Source: Dokdonella_A sp039926425 (GTDB taxonomy: Bacteria; Pseudomonadota; Gammaproteobacteria; Xanthomonadales; Rhodanobacteraceae). From it: 5,353 nucleotides of DNA. Under the pieces are notes generated by a model. That model was given only the letters and a program-made list of their open reading frames with translations, was not told the DNA's origin and ran no database searches. Where the stretch lies: contig NZ_JBDSWZ010000258.1 of the NCBI RefSeq assembly GCF_039926425.1, positions 1-5,353 on the forward strand. The letters are read 5' to 3'. This document shows positions 1 to 5,341 of the stretch, piece after piece (positions within the stretch are counted from its first letter, which is position 1; the number at the start of each line of letters is the position of its first letter). Made by a program: the position numbers and the translations under genes.

Positions 1-219
1 GCGGTGATGCTGCTGCGCGTGCGCCGTCCGGACGTGCCGCGCGGCTTCCGCACGCCGGCCGTGTGGTTCGTCGCCCCCCTCGGCATCGCGTTTTCGCTGC
101 TGCTGATCTGGGGACTGCCTCTCGTCACGTGGGAGCGGTTCGCGCTGTGGATGGGCATTGGGATGCTGGTGTATTTCGGCTACGGAATCCGCCACAGCAA
201 GCTTGCCGTGCAACGCTGA
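1..219 (+). CDS. APC-family amino-acid permease, C-terminal fragment
   Basis: This is the 3' end of a gene that begins before the window; 72 codons and a TGA stop are visible. The fragment starts with a basic cytoplasmic stretch (RVRRPDVPRGFRTPA, about residues 6-20). Two hydrophobic membrane segments follow, at about residues 21-41 and 46-62, and then a short basic tail. A polar loop of the form LRxxRPDxPRxFRTP before the last two helices is typical of cationic or broad-range amino-acid permeases of the APC superfamily (YhdG/CAT-like group), which are inner-membrane secondary transporters. The substrate cannot be told from this part because the substrate-binding helices lie upstream. The reading frame is intact to the stop, and the tRNA gene begins 27 bases later. 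The family call is fairly sure; exact specificity is unknown. Confidence 0.82.
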   Translation, partial: AVMLLRVRRPDVPRGFRTPAVWFVAPLGIAFSLLLIWGLPLVTWERFALWMGIGMLVYFGYGIRHSKLAVQR

Positions 220-246
220 AACGGTTCGTGCGAGAATTGCGACCAC

Positions 247-323
247 GCGCCCGTAGCTCAGCTGGATAGAGTACTTCCCTCCGAAGGAAGGAGTCGGGGG
301 TTCGAATCCCTCCGGGCGCGCCA
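247..323 (+). tRNA. tRNA-Arg, anticodon CCG
   Basis: A full cloverleaf can be drawn by hand. Acceptor stem GCGCCCG (247-253) pairs with CGGGCGC (313-319). The D stem is GCTC (256-259) with GAGT (269-272), including one G-U pair. The anticodon stem is CTTCC (274-278) with GGAAG (286-290), around the loop CTCCGAA. The T stem is GGGGG (296-300) with CCCTC (308-312), around TTCGAAT. The anticodon at 281-283 is CCG, which reads the arginine codon CGG. The discriminator is G320, and CCA is encoded at 321-323. The gene sits between the permease and the phosphopantetheinyl transferase on the same strand. I see no clear promoter in the short gap before it, so it may be transcribed from inside or upstream of the permease gene. 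Confidence 0.97.
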
Positions 324-353
324 TCGATTCCCACGCAGGCCGCAGCCTCCCGC

Positions 354-1106
354 ATGCCGTCGTTCCTGCCCGAGCGCGGTGAAGCGCACCTGTGGTACGC
401 GCGCACCGATGTGTGCTGCACGCCCGAGCGGCTGGCGTATTACCGTTCGCTGCTGTCGCCGGATGAAGCCGAGCGTTTCGCGCGGTTCGCCACCGAACCG
501 CTGCGTCACGAATACCTGCTGACGCGCGCGCTCTGTCGTCTTGGTCTTTCGCGTTACGACGGCCGCGCGCCGAGCGAGTGGCGTTTTTCGGCCAACGAAC
601 ATGGTCGGCCGCAGATCGACTCTCCCGGTGCGCCGATCAATTTGCGCTTCAACCTGTCCAACGCGCGCAGCATCGTCGCTGCCATTTTCGTGCGCGGCAT
701 CGATGCGGGCGTCGACGTGGAGCACACCGCGCGCGATTCGCACATCGACGAGATTGCGCAGCGCTATTTCTCGTCGACGGAGTTCGCGTCGTTCCAGCGG
801 CTCCCTCCGCCTCTCCGGCGCGAGCGATTCTTCGCGCTGTGGACGCTGAAGGAATCCTACGTCAAGGCGCGCGGCATCGGGCTGTCGGTGGGACTGCAGC
901 ATTTCTCGTTCGACCTCGACCGCCCGCCGCCACTGCGCGTGGCGTTCGATGCGATGGTCGACGACAGCGAGGCTGCGTGGCAGTTCGGAGTGGCTCAACC
1001 CGATCCTGCGCATTGCATGGCGTTCGCGCTGAAACGGGGCGAGGGCACCGACTGGCGTGTGCACATCGGTGAATGCGTGCCGGACGCCGCGTGGGCATGC
1101 GTCTGA
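354..1106 (+). CDS. 4'-phosphopantetheinyl transferase, Sfp/Gsp type
   Basis: This 250-residue enzyme should move the 4'-phosphopantetheine arm of coenzyme A onto a conserved serine of carrier proteins (ACP, PCP or aryl carrier domains), using Mg2+, in the cytoplasm. Family motifs appear in order: NEHGRPQI (81-88), FNLSN (99-103), GVDVE (119-123, with the metal ligands Asp121 and Glu123) and WTLKESYVK (163-171, with Glu167 and Lys171). The length matches the Sfp-type family of roughly 220-250 residues rather than the short trimeric AcpS. The histidine often found in FNLSH is Asn103 here. The ATG at 354 gives an N-terminus (FLPERGEAHLWYAR) that resembles the family, but no Shine-Dalgarno sequence precedes it. 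The tRNA ends 30 bases upstream. No polyketide or peptide synthetase genes are in view, so this may be the cell's general fatty-acid ACP activator or serve a distant biosynthetic cluster. Confidence 0.93.
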   Translation: MPSFLPERGEAHLWYARTDVCCTPERLAYYRSLLSPDEAERFARFATEPLRHEYLLTRALCRLGLSRYDGRAPSEWRFSANEHGRPQIDSPGAPINLRFNLSNARSIVAAIFVRGIDAGVDVEHTARDSHIDEIAQRYFSSTEFASFQRLPPPLRRERFFALWTLKESYVKARGIGLSVGLQHFSFDLDRPPPLRVAFDAMVDDSEAAWQFGVAQPDPAHCMAFALKRGEGTDWRVHIGECVPDAAWACV

Positions 1107-1134
1107 TCGTCGCAGCCGGTCAATACCCCTCCGC

Positions 1135-1152
1135 CTTCCCGCCCGGCGGAAG
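1135..1152 (+). repeat. Small hairpin downstream of the transferase gene
   Basis: CTTCC (1135-1139) pairs with GGAAG (1148-1152), with a possible inner two-base-pair extension. An overlapping alternative pairs CCGCC (1131-1135) with GGCGG (1145-1149). No T-run follows, so this is not a standard intrinsic terminator. It also overlaps the likely -35 region of the cytochrome promoter. It could be an mRNA 3' end stabiliser or chance pairing in GC-rich DNA. Confidence 0.3.
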
Positions 1153-1165
1153 CCGCCGCTATAAT
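1136..1165 (+). promoter_or_regulatory. Candidate sigma70 promoter for the cytochrome gene
   Basis: A perfect TATAAT lies at 1160-1165, in otherwise GC-rich DNA between two genes. The best -35 candidate is weak: TTCCCG at 1136-1141 with an 18-base spacer. Transcription would begin near 1172 and leave a leader of about 65 bases before the GTG start. The -10 match is good and well placed; the weak -35 suggests moderate strength or activator dependence. Confidence 0.5.
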
Positions 1166-1196
1166 CCCCGGAGTTTTTGTCGCTTGCCCGGCCGCT

Positions 1197-1216
1197 GGAC
1201 CCGTCCTTGCGGGTTC
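1197..1216 (+). other. Leader hairpin before the cytochrome start
   Basis: GGACCCG (1197-1203) can pair with CGGGTTC (1210-1216): seven pairs including one G-U, with loop TCCTTG. It lies inside the inferred 5' leader, eight bases before the ribosome binding site. It could affect mRNA stability or translation. It resembles no riboswitch that I recognise. Confidence 0.35.
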
Positions 1217-1224
1217 GCTCCTGC

Positions 1225-1230
1225 AGAGGT
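1225..1230 (+). promoter_or_regulatory. Ribosome binding site that sets the cytochrome start
   Basis: AGAGGT sits six bases before the GTG at 1237. It is the only purine-rich Shine-Dalgarno-like site in the leader. It favours this GTG over an in-frame TTG at 1177, which lies almost on the inferred transcription start and has no such site. Confidence 0.65.
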
Positions 1231-1236
1231 AGTCCC

Positions 1237-1767
1237 GTGACCAATCCCATCACCCCGACCGACTCGGCGTTCCTCAAGCAGTTCGCGATGCTGATCGGCT
1301 TTCTCGCGTTTGTCGCGGTGCTGCTTCTCGTGCTGGCCAACCACATCTACGGCGACCATCCGCCGGCGCAGAATCCGGACAAGCAGAAGCTGACCGAACA
1401 GCGCATCGCGCCGGTCGGCGGCGTGTATTCGGGAGATACCGGCCGCGCGGCGATGCAGGCTGCGGCCGACGCATCGGCCAAGGCGGCCGCTTCGCAGGTC
1501 GCATACGGCGGTACGACCGACGGCAAGACGATCTACGGCAACCTCTGTCACAGCTGCCATGAAAAGGGCGTCGCGGGCGCACCGATGATCAGTGACAAGC
1601 CCGCATGGGCGCCACGCGTCGCGCAAGGTCTCGAAACCCTGGTCAAGCATGCGATCGAAGGCTACAACGGCAAAGCCGGGATCATGCCTGCGAAGGGCGG
1701 CAATCCGGCGCTCAGCGATGCGCAGGTCAAGGCCACCGTTGAATGGATGGTCTCTCAGGTCAAGTAG
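1237..1767 (+). CDS. Membrane-anchored monohaem c-type cytochrome, cytochrome c5-like
   Basis: This 176-residue electron carrier should sit in the periplasm, tethered to the inner membrane. A polar N-terminus is followed by one hydrophobic helix at about residues 16-36 with no signal-peptidase motif, so it probably stays as an anchor. A hydrophilic, alanine-rich linker (about residues 40-87) leads to one cytochrome c domain. The haem site is CHSCH (104-108): Cys104 and Cys107 bind haem covalently and His108 is the axial ligand. Met150 in GIMPAKGG is the likely second axial ligand, and the following ALSD...VEWM pattern is typical of the cytochrome c5/c555 group. Such proteins commonly pass electrons from the bc1 complex to terminal oxidases, but the partner is not shown here. 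It has its own promoter and is convergent with the next gene, so it is likely monocistronic. Start choice rests on the ribosome binding site at 1225-1230. Confidence 0.92.
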   Translation: MTNPITPTDSAFLKQFAMLIGFLAFVAVLLLVLANHIYGDHPPAQNPDKQKLTEQRIAPVGGVYSGDTGRAAMQAAADASAKAAASQVAYGGTTDGKTIYGNLCHSCHEKGVAGAPMISDKPAWAPRVAQGLETLVKHAIEGYNGKAGIMPAKGGNPALSDAQVKATVEWMVSQVK

Positions 1768-1827
1768 GCGCCGACCGTTCGAGAACGACCCAACAACCGC
1801 CCGACAACCGCTCAACCAACGATGCCA

Positions 1828-1843
1828 TCCCGAGTCCGCGGGA
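1828..1843. repeat. Inverted repeat between convergent genes
   Basis: TCCCG (1828-1832) and CGGGA (1839-1843) form a five-pair stem with a six-base loop, in the 113-base gap between two convergent stops. No T-run follows on either strand, so it is a weak candidate for a shared terminator. The rest of the gap holds only a short tandem-like echo (ACAACCGC at 1793-1800 and 1804-1811) that could be chance. Confidence 0.3.
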
Positions 1844-1880
1844 ATCGCTCTGCATCACGAACGCGATCTCCCTGCGGCGC

Positions 1881-2480
1881 CTACGCCAGCCGCGCTTCGA
1901 TCCGCGCCACTTCCCCCGCGCTGAATGCGGCGAGCTGCGGGAAGAACTGCGCAAAGGCGTGTTCGAGTGCATCGGACTGCGCCGCCAGAACCGGTCGCGC
2001 AGTCGCAAGCGGATTCTCGCGCGACAGGCGGTGCGACAACCCGTTGAACACCCGGTCGATCGTCTCGACGTCCTGATAGGCGGCCGGCAGGTCGTGCCTG
2101 CGCATGTAGCGGGCGAAGTCCTGCAGGCGTGGCGGCAGCTCGACGTCGCGTGCGGCGAGCAAGCGCTGCACATGCTGCGAGAACGAGGCCACGCTTCCGT
2201 CGGCATGGCGAGTCCAGCGTCGCGCGAGCAGGTGATCGAACCAGACGTCGATGAGGATGCCGGCGTAGCGTCGGTACGGTGGCTCGAACAACCGTCGCGC
2301 AGCGACGACCTGCGGATGCGCGTCGGTGTAGCCGTCGATTGCACGATGCAGCGCGATGCCGATGCGCACGCCGCGAGGCAGTTGCGGGTCCACCGCGCCG
2401 CGCAGGAAATCCGCCATCAGTCCGCCGAGCACGATGTCGTCGTCGGGCATTGCGAGCCAGGCGTGGGCGAGGTGATTCAT
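1881..2480 (-). CDS. acpH: ACP phosphodiesterase (acyl-carrier-protein hydrolyase), AcpH family
   Basis: This 199-residue protein matches the AcpH family, which hydrolyses holo-ACP to apo-ACP and 4'-phosphopantetheine in the cytoplasm, using a metal centre in an HD-like fold. The N-terminus MNHLAHAWLA is very close to the E. coli form as I recall it. Conserved pieces follow in order: GLMADFLRG (20-28, with Asp24), ALHRAIDGYTDAHP (43-56, with His45, Asp49 and Asp53) and ILIDVWFDHLL (75-85, with Asp78, Asp82 and His83). The length agrees with the roughly 190-200 residues usual for the family. The start is set by homology: no clear Shine-Dalgarno precedes it, and an in-frame ATG 14 codons upstream would add unrelated sequence. 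It converges on the cytochrome gene and diverges from the hydrolase gene. Whether all members act on ACP in vivo is uncertain, since deletion in E. coli is tolerated. Confidence 0.9.
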   Translation of the reverse strand: MNHLAHAWLAMPDDDIVLGGLMADFLRGAVDPQLPRGVRIGIALHRAIDGYTDAHPQVVAARRLFEPPYRRYAGILIDVWFDHLLARRWTRHADGSVASFSQHVQRLLAARDVELPPRLQDFARYMRRHDLPAAYQDVETIDRVFNGLSHRLSRENPLATARPVLAAQSDALEHAFAQFFPQLAAFSAGEVARIEARLA

Positions 2481-2516
2481 CGTGGGTCGTGACGAGGAGC
2501 CAATTCGCGCGCACGG

Positions 2517-2522
2517 TATCAT
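2517..2522 (+). promoter_or_regulatory. Possible -10 box for the hydrolase-zapE pair
   Basis: TATCAT matches the sigma70 -10 consensus at five of six bases and lies 29 bases before the hydrolase ATG, inside the 71-base divergent spacer. No good -35 hexamer is found at the expected distance. No matching minus-strand promoter for acpH is evident either. The placement is plausible but the evidence is thin. Confidence 0.3.
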
Positions 2523-2551
2523 GTGCGACGACGACAACCGGCGACACCGCG

Positions 2552-3217
2552 ATGACGTTTCCTGCGTTTCCCCAAGCTTCTGGCGCGCTGTTGCTGCCCG
2601 GCCCGGTCGGCGCGATCGAACTCGCGTGCGCACTGCCCGATGTGGACATCGCGCGCAGCGGCGTCGCGATCATTGCGCACCCCAATCCGGTGCAGGGCGG
2701 CACGATGCACAACAAGGTCGTGACGATTCTCGAGCGCGCGCTGCTCGATCTCGGCATTGCCACCGTCCGCTTCAACTTCCGCGGGACCGGCCAGTCCGAA
2801 GGCGTGCATGACAACGGGGTCGGCGAGACCGACGATCTCGTGGCGATTGCCGAGTGGCTGCGCGAGGCGCGCCCTGGCGACACGCGCTGGCTCGCGGGAT
2901 TTTCGTTCGGCAGTTACGTTGCCCTGCGTGCCGCGCCGCGTATCCATCCGGCGCAGGTGATCCTGGTGGCACCGCCGGTCGGGCGCTTCGAATTCGCGCC
3001 GATTGAACCGCCCGCCTGTCCCTGGCTGATCGTGCAGGGCGAAGAAGACGAAGTGGTCGATCCGAACGCCGTGTTCGAATGGGCGGCGGGCCTGCAACCG
3101 CCGCCGACCGTCATCCGGATGCCGGAGACCGGGCATTTCTTCCATCGCCGGCTGATGGATTTGCGCGGCGCGGTGAAGAACGCGGTCGGCGGAAACCTGC
3201 CGCCGCTGCGCGCATGA
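2552..3217 (+). CDS. Alpha/beta hydrolase, COG2945-like
   Basis: This 221-residue cytoplasmic serine hydrolase has a complete catalytic set: nucleophile Ser118 in GFSFG (116-120), probable acid Asp166 in GEEDEVVD (163-170) and His195 in TGHFFH (193-198). The early strand-loop motif HPNPVQGGTM (43-52) and FNFRGTGQSEG (74-84) are the hallmarks of the small COG2945 group, whose common form is HPHPxxGGTM; the second His is Asn45 here. There is no signal peptide or lid insertion. The physiological substrate is unknown; esterase or thioesterase-type activity is an inference from the fold. The ATG at 2552 is chosen because conserved sequence begins soon after it, and the open frame upstream encodes only low-complexity arginine-rich shadow sequence. 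Its stop overlaps the zapE start by four bases, which indicates co-transcription. Confidence 0.88.
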   Translation: MTFPAFPQASGALLLPGPVGAIELACALPDVDIARSGVAIIAHPNPVQGGTMHNKVVTILERALLDLGIATVRFNFRGTGQSEGVHDNGVGETDDLVAIAEWLREARPGDTRWLAGFSFGSYVALRAAPRIHPAQVILVAPPVGRFEFAPIEPPACPWLIVQGEEDEVVDPNAVFEWAAGLQPPPTVIRMPETGHFFHRRLMDLRGAVKNAVGGNLPPLRA

Positions 3218-4314
3218 CGGCAGCAGCTGTCGCGTCATCGCCCGGCGAACGCTACGCCGCGGGTGTGGTCTCTGGCGAATGGCAGGACGATCCGGCGCAG
3301 CGCGCGATGCTTCCCGCGTTGGATCGCGTGTGGCGTGAGCTCGAAACGGAGCGTCCTGCGTCGTTGTGGCAGCGCGTGCGCGGACACGAAGCGCCTGCGG
3401 TGCGCGGCGTGTATCTGTGGGGCCGCGTCGGCCGTGGAAAAACCTTCCTGTGCGACCTGTTTCATGCCGCGCTCACCACGCCACGCAAGCGCCGCGTGCA
3501 TTTCCACCGTTTCATGCAGGACGTGCATGCGCAACTGCGCGCGCTGGAGGGCCGCAGCGATCCGCTCGTCGACGTGGCGGCCGGCATCGCGGAGCAGACG
3601 CGCGTGCTGGTGCTCGATGAATTCTTCGTCGGCGACATCGGCGATGCGATGATCCTCGCAAATCTGCTGCGCGCGTTGTTCGCGCGTGGCGTGGTGGTGG
3701 TCACGACCTCCAATACGCCTCCGGTCGACCTCTACCGCGATGGCCTGCAGCGCGAACGGTTCCTTCCGGCAATCGCGCTGATCGAGGAACATTGCGAGGT
3801 TGTCGAGCTGATATCGGCGCACGACTGGCGCCTGCGTGCGCTGAAGCAGGCGCCGGTGTATCTGACGCCGCCGGACGCTTTCGCGGAGCGCGCCATGCTG
3901 GCGATCTTCAACCGCGTCGCCCGCAGTGTCGTGCGGCAGGATTTCGAGCTCTCCCTCAACGATCGCGCGATCGCTGTGCGGCGCGAAGCCGACGGCGCAA
4001 TCTGGTTCGATTTCGACGCGCTCTGCGACGGCCCGCGCGGTGTGGCCGACTACATCGAGCTGTCGAAGGCGTACCACACGATTCTGGTCTCACGCATTCC
4101 GCAGTTCACGCCGCAAACCGACGACGCCGCGCGCCGGTTCGTCGAACTGGTCGACGAGGTCTACGATCGCGGTGTGAACTTGGTGCTGTCGGCCGCAGCG
4201 CCGATCGTCGAGTTGTACGACGGCGCCCGGCTGCGTGCGGAATTTGCCCGCACCGAATCACGCCTGATCGAGATGCAGAGCGAGGAATACCTCGCACGCG
4301 AACATCGCGCGTGA
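3214..4314 (+). CDS. zapE: Cell division protein ZapE, AFG1-family AAA+ ATPase
   Basis: This 366-residue protein belongs to the AFG1/ZapE ATPases. In E. coli, ZapE associates with the FtsZ ring and affects it in an ATP-dependent way; the mitochondrial relatives take part in membrane-protein quality control. Visible motifs are Walker A GRVGRGKT (70-77, Lys76), Walker B VLVLDEFF (131-138, Asp135 and Glu136), sensor-like TTSNTPP (154-160), and the family signature LYRDGLQRERFLP (163-175), whose arginines are arginine-finger candidates. The C-terminal half carries the conserved WFDFDALC, DYIELSKAYHTI and RFVELVDEVYDR segments. Length is typical for proteobacterial members. The ATG at 3214 overlaps the hydrolase TGA as ATGA and has no strong Shine-Dalgarno sequence of its own, so translation probably depends on reinitiation by ribosomes finishing the hydrolase. 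No truncation or missing key residue is seen. Confidence 0.95.
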   Translation: MTAAAVASSPGERYAAGVVSGEWQDDPAQRAMLPALDRVWRELETERPASLWQRVRGHEAPAVRGVYLWGRVGRGKTFLCDLFHAALTTPRKRRVHFHRFMQDVHAQLRALEGRSDPLVDVAAGIAEQTRVLVLDEFFVGDIGDAMILANLLRALFARGVVVVTTSNTPPVDLYRDGLQRERFLPAIALIEEHCEVVELISAHDWRLRALKQAPVYLTPPDAFAERAMLAIFNRVARSVVRQDFELSLNDRAIAVRREADGAIWFDFDALCDGPRGVADYIELSKAYHTILVSRIPQFTPQTDDAARRFVELVDEVYDRGVNLVLSAAAPIVELYDGARLRAEFARTESRLIEMQSEEYLAREHRA

Positions 4315-4359
4315 GTGGCATCGCAGAGGCATCCGCCACCCCGATCGCTTCTTCTCGTA

Positions 4360-4420
4360 GGCCGGACGCTTTTTTTGCGGCCGGCGCTCCTGGGTCGGTT
4401 CCGCGAAAAAGCTGCCGGCC
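4360..4420. repeat. Long imperfect inverted repeat with competing local hairpin
   Basis: GGCCGG (4360-4365) pairs with CCGGCC (4415-4420). GCTTTTT (4368-4374) pairs with AAAAAGC (4406-4412), and GCGG (4377-4380) with CCGC (4401-4404). That makes 17 Watson-Crick pairs with two small internal loops and a 20-base apical loop. A competing structure uses GCCGG-A-CGC (4361-4369) against GCG-G-CCGGC (4377-4385), leaving the seven T residues (4370-4376) as its loop. The two cannot form together. It lies 45 bases after the zapE stop and 78 bases before queF. The T-run is inside the structures, not after them, so a standard intrinsic terminator is unlikely. Confidence 0.55.
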
Positions 4421-4424
4421 GACC

Positions 4425-4438
4425 GCTGGTCGTCCAGC
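4425..4438. repeat. Small hairpin in the zapE-queF spacer
   Basis: GCTGG (4425-4429) pairs with CCAGC (4434-4438) around a TCGT loop. It follows the larger inverted repeat almost directly. An alternative pairing GACC (4421-4424) with GGTC (4428-4431) is also possible. Taken alone it is near chance level. Confidence 0.3.
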
Positions 4439-4460
4439 CTATGCATTGCATCAGGGGTCG

Positions 4461-4474
4461 CGGCGGCATCGCCG
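4461..4474. repeat. Small hairpin just upstream of the queF -10 candidate
   Basis: CGGCG (4461-4465) and CGCCG (4470-4474) form an inverted repeat around GCAT. It occupies the place where a -35 box would be expected, so it could be an operator half-site pair as well as a hairpin. No known regulator site is recognised. Confidence 0.25.
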
Positions 4475-4483
4475 GTCGCGCGC

Positions 4484-4489
4484 TATGCT
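4484..4489 (+). promoter_or_regulatory. Candidate -10 box for queF, giving a near-leaderless mRNA
   Basis: TATGCT matches four of six -10 consensus bases, including the important TA and final T. Its distance to the ATG at 4499 puts the expected transcription start within about three bases of the start codon. No -35 match stands out at the normal spacing, and no Shine-Dalgarno sequence exists between here and the ATG, which is preceded by a run of C residues. Confidence 0.4.
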
Positions 4490-4498
4490 TTCGCCCCC

Positions 4499-5341
4499 AT
4501 GAGCTCCCTCAACGACAACACCGCCACCGGCAGCGTGCTTGGCCAATCCGTCGCCTATGCGGATCGCTACGATCCGGGCCTGCTGTTTCCGATTCCGCGC
4601 GCGCCCAACCGCGCCGCGCTTGGCATTGGCGAGACGCTGCCGTTCCATGGCGTGGACGTGTGGAACGCGTACGAACTGTCGTGGCTCGATCCGCGTGGCA
4701 AACCCGAGGTCGCGATTGCCGAGTTCCGCGTTCCTGCCAATTCACCGGCGATCATCGAATCGAAATCGTTCAAGCTCTACCTCAACAGTTTCAACCGCGA
4801 GCGGCTGCAGGACGCTGCTGCGCTGCGCGCGCATCTGGTGTGTGATCTTTCGGCGGCGAGCGGGGCGGATGTGGGTGTGGTGCTGACAGTGCCGGAGCGC
4901 TTTGCGAATGCGTCGATCGGCGAACCCGACGGCGAATCGATCGACGCCCAGGCACTCGATTTCGACGACTATGGACCACCGGACGCGGACCTGCTCCGGC
5001 GATCCGACGAAGCGACCGACGTGTGCGAGAGTCTCGTCTCCAACCTGCTGAAATCCAATTGCCCGGTGACCGGCCAGCCCGACTGGGCCAGCGTGCAGAT
5101 CCGCTACGAGGGAGCGCGCATCGACCGTGCAGGCTTGTTGCGCTATCTCGTCTCCTTTCGGGAACACGCGGAATTCCACGAACACTGCGTCGAACGCATC
5201 TTCATGGACCTGATGCGCCGGTGTGCGCCCACGGCACTCAGCGTCTACGCGCGCTATACACGGCGCGGCGGACTCGACATCAATCCGTGGCGCAGTACCC
5301 TCCCAGGCAATCCCGCCAATCTGCGCGGTGCACGCCAGTAG
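4499..5341 (+). CDS. queF: NADPH-dependent 7-cyano-7-deazaguanine reductase (preQ0 reductase)
   Basis: This 280-residue enzyme reduces the nitrile of preQ0 to the amine of preQ1 with two NADPH, a cytoplasmic step in making queuosine for tRNA. It is the long, two-T-fold-domain form found in E. coli (282 residues). The N-terminal half has the NADPH-binding signature ESKSFKLY (87-94). The C-terminal half has SNCPVTGQPDWA (186-197), with catalytic Cys188 that forms the thioimide and Asp195 as proton donor, then EFHEHC (225-230), with His227 and substrate-binding Glu228. FPIPR (30-34) and INPWR (261-265) also fit the family. Positions run two behind the E. coli numbering as I recall it, with no gaps in the key sites. 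The ATG at 4499 gives the expected N-terminus, but no Shine-Dalgarno precedes it. No other queuosine genes are in view. Confidence 0.97.
   Translation: MSSLNDNTATGSVLGQSVAYADRYDPGLLFPIPRAPNRAALGIGETLPFHGVDVWNAYELSWLDPRGKPEVAIAEFRVPANSPAIIESKSFKLYLNSFNRERLQDAAALRAHLVCDLSAASGADVGVVLTVPERFANASIGEPDGESIDAQALDFDDYGPPDADLLRRSDEATDVCESLVSNLLKSNCPVTGQPDWASVQIRYEGARIDRAGLLRYLVSFREHAEFHEHCVERIFMDLMRRCAPTALSVYARYTRRGGLDINPWRSTLPGNPANLRGARQ

Noticed and set aside
247..353. tRNA-Arg as an integration site for a mobile element
   Set aside because: The tRNA is intact with its CCA. No integrase, no second copy of the tRNA 3' end in the window and no compositional shift were seen; the next gene is an ordinary chromosomal type.
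258..1346. Long minus-strand open frame of 362 codons opposite the transferase and into the cytochrome gene
   Set aside because: It is arginine-rich, shows no family motif, and covers the tRNA and a well-supported gene on the other strand. This is a typical antisense shadow in high-GC DNA.
1793..1811. Direct repeat ACAACCGC in two copies as an iteron or CRISPR-like unit
   Set aside because: There are only two 8-base copies with a 3-base gap and no further copies nearby, which is consistent with chance.
1743..2492. Plus-strand open frame of 249 codons opposite acpH
   Set aside because: The minus strand here encodes a clear AcpH homologue with conserved His/Asp motifs. The plus frame has no recognisable domain and begins inside the cytochrome gene.
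2519..4077. Minus-strand open frames (about 239 and 280 codons) opposite the hydrolase and zapE
   Set aside because: Both lie antisense to genes with full catalytic motifs and have shadow-like, arginine- and histidine-rich composition.
4361..4385. Rho-independent terminator for zapE
   Set aside because: The seven T residues are in the loop, not after the stem, and no T-run follows the long alternative stem. I list it as an inverted repeat instead.
4439..4498. preQ1 riboswitch before queF
   Set aside because: No preQ1-I or preQ1-II-like pattern (such as the A-rich tail after a small hairpin) is seen. The short hairpin at 4461-4474 lies upstream of the likely promoter -10 box and would probably not be transcribed from it.
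4315..4845. Plus-strand open frame from just after zapE into queF
   Set aside because: It overlaps queF in another frame, is arginine-rich with no family signature, and runs across the hairpin region. It is not a credible gene.
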